Origin: Diphasiastrum complanatum
Lineage: Eukaryota; Streptophyta; Lycopodiopsida; Lycopodiales; Lycopodiaceae
Length of the DNA stretch: 64,000 bases
Assembly (NCBI GenBank): GCA_029204225.1
Contig: CM055108.1
Span: 25,613,803 to 25,677,802, forward strand
Reading direction: 5' to 3'
The notes beneath the pieces are model-generated. The model searched no databases. It saw only the letters and a list, made by a program, of their open reading frames with translations, and had not been told where the DNA came from. The position numbers were made by a program, and so were the translations under genes. Below, one piece after another: positions 56,188 to 64,000 of this stretch (position 1 is the stretch's first letter; each line of letters begins with the position of its first letter).

Positions 56188-56651
56188 ATGGCCATATTCG
56201 GTTAAGGACCTGGAATAGTCCTAATATGGTAGACCCTCTAGTACTCGAGATTATTGGTCCCGCCATGATTTAATTCCATGTCAAGGCCTGTTTGTGACTA
56301 ATTACCTTGAGAGGACCCAGACACTCTAATTAAGACATATGGAGTATTGCATGTCTGTGTGACGGATATAGGCAGGAGGACTGCATGAAGAGATGTGATC
56401 TATTTATAATTGACCTGCATGGGGGTTGCATGGTTTCATGCACAAGACTCTACTCTCTATATAATGAGGTGGGGATTCTCCTGTTGACATTGGATTAGAT
56501 TACCAGTTTCTCTCTTCTCCTCTTGCTTCACATGGCATGGCTTGGGGGCTAGATCCAGTTTGATCTAGGATTGGTTGGGTGGTTTGGCTCCATAGTCTCT
56601 CCTATTGTGTTCTCCTATCCTCATCTTAGAGGCAATCCTTGAGGGTCTTAA
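56186..56651 (+). mobile_element. 5' LTR of the coding-free gypsy element
   Basis: The LTR runs TTATGGCC to GGTCTTAA. CTATATAATGAGG at about 56456 is a good TATA box. The sequence preceding the LTR is GA repeat rather than TG, and CA follows before the primer site. CATGGCATGG and GGTTGGGTGGTTTGGCTCCATAG are shared with the older LTR at 630-1028. Confidence 0.85.
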
Positions 56652-56653
56652 CA

Positions 56654-56666
56654 TTGGTATTAGAGC
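56654..56666 (+). other. Primer-binding site
   Basis: TTGGTATTAGAGC, two bases after the LTR end; initiator-Met tRNA type with one change (C to T). Confidence 0.75.
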
Positions 56667-57871
56667 ACGACTAAGATGCGGTCTTGGATAGGGATGGAGA
56701 CAAGCTCTACATTGGATTGGAAATCGGATGCACATGGATTTGTCCCAGATTGGTGTGCTGAACTCTCAAAGATTGGTGTGCTGAACTCTCAAGGAGAAAA
56801 TCAAGTTTTAAATCCTCTAATTCTGATTTGAAGCATATTGGCAAGAAGTGTGGTAAAGTGCACTTCCACCAAATTATATTTTTGTTAATATTGCCTCTAA
56901 TTGGAGTGATTCGATTCTGATTTTTTTTGGGAGATGATTTCTATTGGATGTAGCATGGCTTGAGTATGAATCTAGTAGCTTGTTTATCATGTCATTAAAG
57001 ATTGGTAACATGCAGGACTGGTTTGTGTTTATTGATAGATTGTGAGTATACAATTTATCCTTGAAAATAAACTATAACAAGCAATTATGGGACTGCTGTT
57101 ATGATTATTTAATGATATGCTGGTGGGAACTGAGACTTGCTATTGACACTCTTGTAAATATGTTGGATAACTCTTCCCAGAAAATCATTTATATTCTACT
57201 TTATGCTCAGTTTAAACTTGAGATACTGAATAGTAGAAATGATTATGAATGATTGGAATATGAGGTGCATGTACAAATCCATGACAATAGCAATCTGGTC
57301 CGGATGATTGTTAGCCTAAGCATGCATGGAAGTCTGTTGTGTCTAGTAAGTGCTTGAGAGAAAGCAGTAACCCTGACTAAACCTTTGAGGAAAGTAATCC
57401 TGTTTTTGTTAAAAAAAAACGTGAAGTAGGGGTTGCAGTTCTGCTGAGCCAAACCGTTGAAGATAGTGAGTCGCTTGATATGAGATTCAAATAGGAATCT
57501 GAACACCTTGAGAACCTTTGCTCGTTGTTCACCAGTGTAGCAAAGCCATCTGCGAAACGAGCAGAGCGCGGATCTGAGAAACCCTATATTCATAAGTTTT
57601 GCTGTGATTTTTGGATATAGGGGCTTTTCGCCCTACTGGGAGTCCTCACAGAGTTAATCTGTGTGAGTTAGATCTATGGGGAAGCATTAGGAGTTTCAGA
57701 AGCAAGATTTGCTTCTTTTCAAGCCATTGCTTTTCAAGCCATTGAAAAGTGTGTGCTGATCTGAACAAGGGAGACTCCATTGATGAAACACTCAGATCTG
57801 GAAGTGCTCGGTTCCTGCATGCAGAGTGGCGTGAGGAATGAGGAAGGAATGGCAGATGACCCAGGGAGCTT

Positions 57872-57874
<3 letters not shown>

Positions 57875-57902
<28 letters not shown>
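57875..57902. repeat. (CT)n microsatellite inside the coding-free element
   Basis: About 14 CT units; the region around it (57600-57960) reads as leader-like sequence. GGGTTTTTAGGGTTTTTG follows at about 57955. Confidence 0.95.
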
Positions 57903-57903
<1 letters not shown>

Positions 57904-60900
57904 GAATAGGTTGGAGCCGAAAATTCTTTTCTCTTTATTTCAAAATAAAACCTTAGGGTTTTTAGGGTTTTTGAAGTGTGGGCATGATTGACAATCGGGG
58001 TCTATGCTTTTTGGTTTTGGCATGCATGGTTTGCCGGTTAAAAAGAGAATTGATGCTTGATGAAGGGTCAACAATTTTGGAAATTGTGGGACTATTAGTA
58101 CCAATTCGCTGTTGCATGCCGAACGACCAAGGTTTTTTTAAGAGCTGGACGACGTTAACTTAAAGTTTTTGGAAAATTTAAGTTATCAGCAGCACCCTGT
58201 TAAAGAAGCTTGTGTTTCTTGGTGCTCGGTTATCATTGGGTAACCTTGATCTTTGTATATTGTTTCCCGGTGGTGGGTAGAAGAAAATTGATTTTCTTTT
58301 TCCATGGACAATTTGCATGACATTCGCTCTTATCAACTTGGCATTTGACTTTCAGCATTGTAAGCCCAGTTTTTGTGAAACTTGAGTACCATTATTCGTG
58401 GTCAAGCAATATTAATTGGTTTCCGGTGGAAATTTTTTCGAAGCTGATCTTGACGGTTCTCAGGCATATACCTGGTTTAGGAATCCGATTCCTTGGTACG
58501 ATGCTATTTAAACCAATTAATTTTGGAGTATTGGTACTCCCAGTAAAAAGAATTAAATTGTATTTTGTTTTTTTCTCCTTTTCAGTCGGTAGAACACCGA
58601 TCAATTGGTTATTGTGGTTTCTGATGATTTTTCTATCATTAAAATTGAACAAGCCAAAGCTTTTGAAATGCTTGTTAATTAATTAATGGTGGAAAATTCA
58701 GAGTATTTGGAGGTAATTCTTTATTCAACAATATAATTTGGGGTGAATATAGTGTAAAAAGTACCTGAATCCAGATCTTATTTCCCATTAATTACAAATA
58801 GTTTTAACGAAGTAATTCTTAAGCCCATATGTGAAAAGGGCAAACCGTCCAATTTTATTGGGAAAATCGTAATAAAAGGAACCCACCAAAAGTAAAACTT
58901 ATTTCATTTCCAGTTAAAATCCTATGGTGGTTTGTATATCGATATTTTCTATCCAAGTATAGGATAGAGATGAAACTGTTTCAAACTTTTTTTCTACAAT
59001 AATTCATTTTTTTACATTTACTAATGTCATTATGTCTTCTGGATACCTTAGCTGAAAGATTTTCAGAGAACTGAAAATTATAAGGAGGGAAGAAGAGTGG
59101 ACATCAGGGGTAGTAAGTGTGATCGGGAAATGTATTTCGCAATTAGGATTTTAGCAATCCCAGTAAATAATTGCTTGATACCGGATATTAAATTCTTGGG
59201 TAGGATTCATTTAGTTGAATTCATATCTAATATCTTTGTGACCATTGAGTTATCCACAACTTTGGATGTCAATTGTGATGTTAGAAATGGAATCCGATAT
59301 GGATTACATTGGATCTGTTAGTTGATAGAAGCTTGTCCCTAGAGTTAATACTCTTGGATCCAGAGGGATTTGAAGCTTATCATTAACCTGTAAGATCAGA
59401 GTGTAGTATTGAACCATGTTAATTCTTTTGTCTAAATCACAGAATCAGGTGTGGATTTGTGATATCCATCTGATGGGACATGCCAGTCATCCAATAAAAT
59501 GGATTCTCCAGTATTTGGGAACAAGAGATAATATCCTATAGTGATTATAGGACAGCTAGAAGATCAGTGGATCTCTAGAATATCAAATAAGGCGGTTAAG
59601 GATTTCTTGGAAGGAAAAGTTGGTGCTATGGGACATCAGTAATTTTGGAAAGAGAATTCTAGGACTGTAAAGATCTGATGATCAATGGTTGTTTAGTACC
59701 TAGTCGCGATATGGGAAAAACATTCGATCAAATGTGGGATATTTTGGAAAATTTTGAGGTTTAATCTAGATCCCAATGTGGTATCTCATTATTTACAAAA
59801 TCAGAGGCCATCAAATCTATTTGTCGCTTTCTTAATTAATCCTACTTCTTAGTAATTTCTCAAATATAGACATCAGACTGGTTTATATGATTCTTTCCAG
59901 CATGAAGTTATTATTCAGAAAGACTGTTATGTCATATAAATTACTACTTGTGTGAATAGACATGGAATTCAGATAAATTCTATGATTTAAGTGGTTTAAT
60001 TTATTAAACCTAGAATATCTCTTTTTGCATAAATGGATTTCGATGGAAGGGTAGTTTCTGTCACTCGGGTTGAAAATATTTGAAGGGAAAGTCTTGTGTG
60101 TAATAGAGTAAATCCTTTTGTGGAATACACTTATTACTGACTTTTCTTGGATTTGAGTATTTTCATATATCATCTTTCCAGTTAACTTTTATTGAAATTT
60201 ATAATTTCTTTAAAAGGAGGGGGTGAAGTGGTGGGACAAAATTCTATTTGGAAAATATGTAGGTTGCATAGTTTTCGGAAGAGAACCAGCTGTGGTATAG
60301 AAATGAGATTTGGTCTAAAAGTAATTTCGGATAGATTCAGAGTAAGATACCTAATTGGAACATTTCGAATAAGAGAAATTCTCTAGAGATTGTGTTGACA
60401 ATCTGGAACTAGAACAAGTTTGATATTTGAATCATTATTTATAAGTAGTACAGTGAAAGGTCAAAGGTTACTAATTCCATTTTGATTGGAATAGAAATAA
60501 CTTTGATCAGGATATAAGTATGAGAATTATATATTGGATCAACCTAATCTTAGTTTAGTACTAGGATCAGTGAGGGGTTGGTTGAGTGGAAGAAATTATG
60601 TAATTAGAGGTAACTTGGTTTGGAAAACTGCTGAGAGTGAATGTTATTCATCTCAGAGATTTTCTAGATATGTTATTTACTCATGAGAAATAGAAAATAT
60701 TTTGTAGCTGAGTTACAAGATCTCAATGAGATATCTGAGTAACATATGTGGGTTCTGGAGGAATCTGCCAAATAAAAAAGTGTTTATGTACTGGGTCATA
60801 GTGAGATTATTCACATATGTGCATGATTAATCTTGTATGAATCTACTGTGTATTCCTGGTTACTAGAGTTATTTGGTGCACCTAACCTAGTCGGTGAACA

Positions 60901-62544
60901 TGAACATATGATCAAGTATTGTTTTGACAAATACTTGCAGAGTTAACAAATCTTTGTATGGAAGATTTATGGATTAACTTATAAATGGTTTGGATGAAGA
61001 TCTAAATGTGGTGTCATACTAGTATAATTAAGATTTGCACCTAGATATTTGAGATTTCTAAATCATTGGCAATTAACTTGAGTAGTTGATTACTCCAGGA
61101 TGAAGTTAATTAGTAAAACGATCAGTGTGATGTGGACTCACCGAGAACTGATGGTTTAAAATTATGCTACTTGTAAGACGCATGATTAGTGAATCATTTG
61201 GGTTCATCAGTTAAAATTGTGTGCATTGGATATACAATATTCTTGGGATAGAGTATTTCTTAGTTAAGGAAGGGACTTAGCTCATTAGTGATTGTATCCC
61301 AGAGAGCTCAATTGGATAACGAATCATAATGAATCCGAGAATAATAACTGAATTGATATTCAGCAGGACTTTGGATATCTAGATTTGATTCTAGATTAGT
61401 AATCTAAAGTTTTTTTGTAGTTGAAGATGACTGTCATCTTGGTATGCGTTCAGTCTTTAATTACCAGTAGTTTCTAGACCTTGAATCTTGCACTTCAGTT
61501 AAAGAATCCTGTTTGAAGAATATTCCTAAATCCATTATTTTCTTAGTGGAAAGATTTTGGAATGATTCTTACTTTTCCTGAGTTATGTTGGACATATACT
61601 CCAGTGTCCTGTAAATGGTTAAGTATTGGTTTTGGATTCTAGAAAATTGTGATTGACGAATCATACGAATCTAAATATTTATGGTTGACGGATCATAAAT
61701 AGATACTTAATTGTTGTGAAAGGATTATAAGGAATTGTAATGATTCTTAGGTGTGACGATTAAGTCTTGGTCTATTAAATGAGTAAGAATTCAGATCAGT
61801 GTTTTGAATCTTTACTCTAGTGTCTATTAAGAGCCTATGGATCTCACGGACATTATCTTATTTATCTAGTGGATGCTATTCTGCTACAGTTGTTAGTCTG
61901 CAGATGCTTGAGTACAGGTTTTCGTTTGATTGAATCTCCAGTTATCATAGGAGACAGACAAGTCTATTAAGAGGAATGAATGCTATTTTCTTGCATTTGG
62001 TGCTAGAAACATGAGCATTTAACTCAAAAGAGTATCAGGGATACTCAGAGTTGAGTTTTAATCATTCTATATCTTAATGATTCTCCTAGAGATTCTAGTT
62101 GAATGAATTATCATATCTTAGAATTGGATTCTAAGGATAGTTGTACTTGGAAGCTTTTTATAAATTGTCCGCCAAACTTTGTAGATAATTTCAGACTGTA
62201 ATTATTATTTCTTTTCTTTAACTTTAATCTCCTAAGTTAGGGAATATTTCACTCAGTGGTTCATGTAAGTGTTTTACATGAAGGTGATGTTACTAGCTTG
62301 TGTTTAGCGTAACCTAGTTGAGAAATTTATTGCTTAGTATACTTTTTCAAACTTGAATCCTACTCCAGAACAGAGATTAACTATTGGAAATAGGTTTATC
62401 TCTGAGTACTTGTTTGATATGGAAGTCAGACTAAGAATAATGATTTTCTTGGTTAATATTGAAAGTTAAAGGAACTGTTCTTGTAATTATTTCCTGTTCT
62501 TGAAGAGCTTCTAAAGATAGAAGCAGTTTAAGGAGGGAAGAATG

Positions 62545-63012
62545 TTATGGCCATATTCGGTTAAGGACCTGGAATAGTCCTAATATGGTAGACTGGCCCT
62601 CCAGTACTCGAGATTATTGGTCTCGCCATGATTTAATTCCATGTCAAGGCCTGTTTGTGACTAATTACCTTGAGAGGACCCAGACACTCTAATTGAGACA
62701 TATGGAGTATTGCATGTCTGTGTGACGGATATAGGCAGGAGGACTGCATGAAGAGATGTGATCTATTTATAATTGACCTGCATGGGGGTTGCATGGTTTC
62801 ATGCACAGGACTCTACTCTCTATATAATGAGGTGGGGATTCTCCTGTCGACATTGGATTAGATTACCAGTTTCTCTCTTCTCCTCTTGCTTCACATGGCA
62901 TGGCTTGGGGGCTAGATCCAGTTTGATCTAGGATTGGTTGGGCGGTTTGGCTCCATAGTCTCTCCTATTGTGTTCTCCTATCCTCATCTTAGAGGCAATC
63001 CTTGAGGGTCTT

Positions 63013-63014
<2 letters not shown>
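62545..63014 (+). mobile_element. 3' LTR of the coding-free gypsy element
   Basis: Same as the 5' LTR except for six transitions and a 4-base insertion (GGCC-type) near 62596. It ends ...GGTCTTAA and the GA microsatellite follows at once. There is no CA at the end, and no TG at the start of the left LTR. Confidence 0.85.

Positions 63015-63077
<63 letters not shown>
63015..63077. repeat. (GA)n microsatellite, right half of the interrupted GA tract
   Basis: About 31 GA units directly after the right LTR. Confidence 0.95.
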
Positions 63078-63081
<4 letters not shown>

Positions 63082-63510
63082 TTGCATCTTGCAAGCACGG
63101 TGGCCCTTTGGCCCCTTGCATGAGAATTGGGAGGGAATATATAGAGAAACCCTCCCAATACCTTACATGTGTGTGTGTGTGTGTGCCTGGGTGCCCGACG
63201 TTGGCTACCTAGCGCCACCTGCGACTGCCCAAGATCGCCCGCGGGCTGCCCGGTGCCCCCCCCCCCCAGCGTGTCCGGCGCCATCGCCTGCCCTGCCCGG
63301 CGCCACCTACAGGCTGCCCGGGATCGGCCGCAGGCTGCCTGGTGCCACCACGTTGTCTGGGACCGTATCCTGGCGCCGCAAGGGCCCGCAGCTTGGCGCC
63401 GCCCGCCAAAATTCCCCGCGTCTCAAATTTTGGCGGGCACCCCCCTGCGGCCACGTGTCAGGCGCTGGGGGGCACCGGGGCCAAACCCCAAACCGTGCTC
63501 GTGAGCCCCA
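63078..63510. other. GC-rich stretch with repeated GGCTGCCCGG/GGTGCC words, no gene
   Basis: The GC content is far above the rest of the window. CTGCCCGG-type words recur with GATCGCCC/GATCGGCC and GGTGCC(A/C)CC between them (63215-63360). There is a perfect 10-base inverted repeat, ATTGGGAGGG/CCCTCCCAAT, at 63126-63159 before it and a short TG tract at 63167-63185. The reading frames over it (up to 175 codons) are compositional and show no domain. Confidence 0.55.
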
Positions 63511-63698
63511 GTGGGGTGGGGGAGGGTAGAGATGAAAGAAAGTGTGTGTGTGTGTGTGTGTGTGTGTTTAGGATTGAAAAAGAGAGAGCGAGAGCGAGAG
63601 AGAGAGAGAGAAAGAGAGAGAGAGAAAGGGAGAGTAGAAAAGGGAGAGAGAAGACATGGCAAATGGCTCAACGGGTAGAGGGAGGAGGCATGCACGCA

Positions 63699-63740
<42 letters not shown>

Positions 63741-64000
63741 CATTTAGAGTTTAGGAAAATGGAGAGGGGTAGAGCCTAGAGGGAGGGAGAGGGGGGGGGA
63801 GAGAGGGATAGAGATGTTGTGTTTAGGATTGAGAGAGGGGCATGAAGAGAAAGAGTGTGGGTGTGTGTTTAGGGTTACAAAAGGGGGAGAGAGAGTGTGT
63901 GTGCGAGAAAGAGAAAGAGAGATGGAGAGAGTGTGTGGGTATGTGTTTAGGATTTAGGGTTTAGAAAAAGAGATATCTTTGTATATAAACCTTCAAAAGT
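63511..64000. repeat. Microsatellite-rich end of the window
   Basis: TG tracts at 63542-63568 and 63701-63737, a GA-rich stretch at 63580-63650, and a region of imperfect GAGAGAGG and GTGTGTGTTTAGG(A/G)TT words (63815-63965). The TTTAGGATTTAGGGTTTAG run at 63949-63963 contains one telomere-like TTTAGGG word, which is too little to call a telomeric repeat. Confidence 0.7.

Larger units (their letters stand above)
56186..63014 (+). mobile_element. Recent gypsy-type LTR element without recognisable coding capacity
   Basis: The 6,829-bp element has LTRs at 56186-56651 (466 bp) and 62545-63014 (470 bp), with about six transitions and one 4-bp gap between them (about 98-99% identical). The PBS is TTGGTATTAGAGC at 56654 and the polypurine tract AAGGAGGGAAGAA at 62530-62542. 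The 5.9-kb interior has no ORF over about 120 codons and no RT, protease or integrase motif that I can find on either strand. Interior sequence near 62395-62470 resembles 205-290, just upstream of the chromodomain-like relic, so the family once had coding members. This fits a large retrotransposon derivative (LARD) mobilised in trans. Young LTRs with a non-coding interior argue against simple decay after insertion. The flanks are GA repeats on both sides. Confidence 0.75.

Noticed and set aside
57061-57593. Short ORFs in the interior of the element at 56186
   Set aside because: They were examined for gag, protease and RT motifs; none found. They are 63-116 codons in both strands, as expected by chance.
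63002-63779. Plus- and minus-strand ORFs up to 175 codons
   Set aside because: They are caused by GC-rich composition and microsatellites; no family features.
63949-63963. Telomeric repeat
   Set aside because: Only one TTTAGGG-like word with imperfect neighbours; far too short.

Overview
The window looks like nuclear DNA from a land plant with a large, repeat-rich genome. The evidence is Ty1/copia and Ty3/gypsy retrotransposons primed by plant-type primer-binding sites (TGGTATCAGAGC and TGGCGCCATTGCCGGGG), a kelch-type F-box-family gene, and decayed pieces of a mitochondrial gene (nad4) and a plastid gene (accD). I cannot fix the lineage from sequence alone. There is no bacterial-style gene organisation, no CRISPR array, no rRNA and no tRNA gene that I can recognise.

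Layout. 1-6450 is a patchwork of short, broken retroelement pieces. 6573-14828 is a fused pair of copia elements (family B, then family A) running on the plus strand. 14829-15449 is part of an unrecognised intron-containing gene. 15450-30253 is one large minus-strand Ty3/gypsy element (Tat-like by its PBS) with perfect TAGTC target duplications. It is itself interrupted by a shortened copia element (19911-22617) and a 369-bp MITE-like element (17427-17795). 30259-35465 holds an A-type LTR, a third copia family on the minus strand and repeat copy A. 35466-38131 is unclassified, with a 65-bp periodic motif and a 187-bp GA tract. 38280-42275 is a minus-strand family-B copia. 43725-45065 holds the only ordinary intact gene, a kelch protein. 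45530-49335 has a copia fragment, repeat copy B and the organellar patch. 49411-51085 holds two tandem-repeat systems. 51341-53360 is a truncated family-A copia. 53563-54987 is an unrecognised two-exon gene. 55081-56100 is a lone family-B LTR. 56186-63014 is a recent gypsy-type element with nearly identical LTRs and no recognisable coding capacity, inserted in a GA microsatellite. 63015-64000 is microsatellite and GC-rich sequence.

How it fits together. Almost every coding stretch is a dead or non-autonomous retroelement, and several carry telling deletions: an RT palm, an integrase core, and a gag-to-RNase H fusion. The most unusual items are a ~1,020-codon unknown reading frame between integrase and the 3' LTR of the Tat-like element, whose N-terminal part recurs at 4045; the unknown gene at 53563 with introns packed with GGTACTTTT-like words; the coding-free but recently transposed element at 56186 with apparently non-canonical LTR ends; and several short-motif repeat systems.
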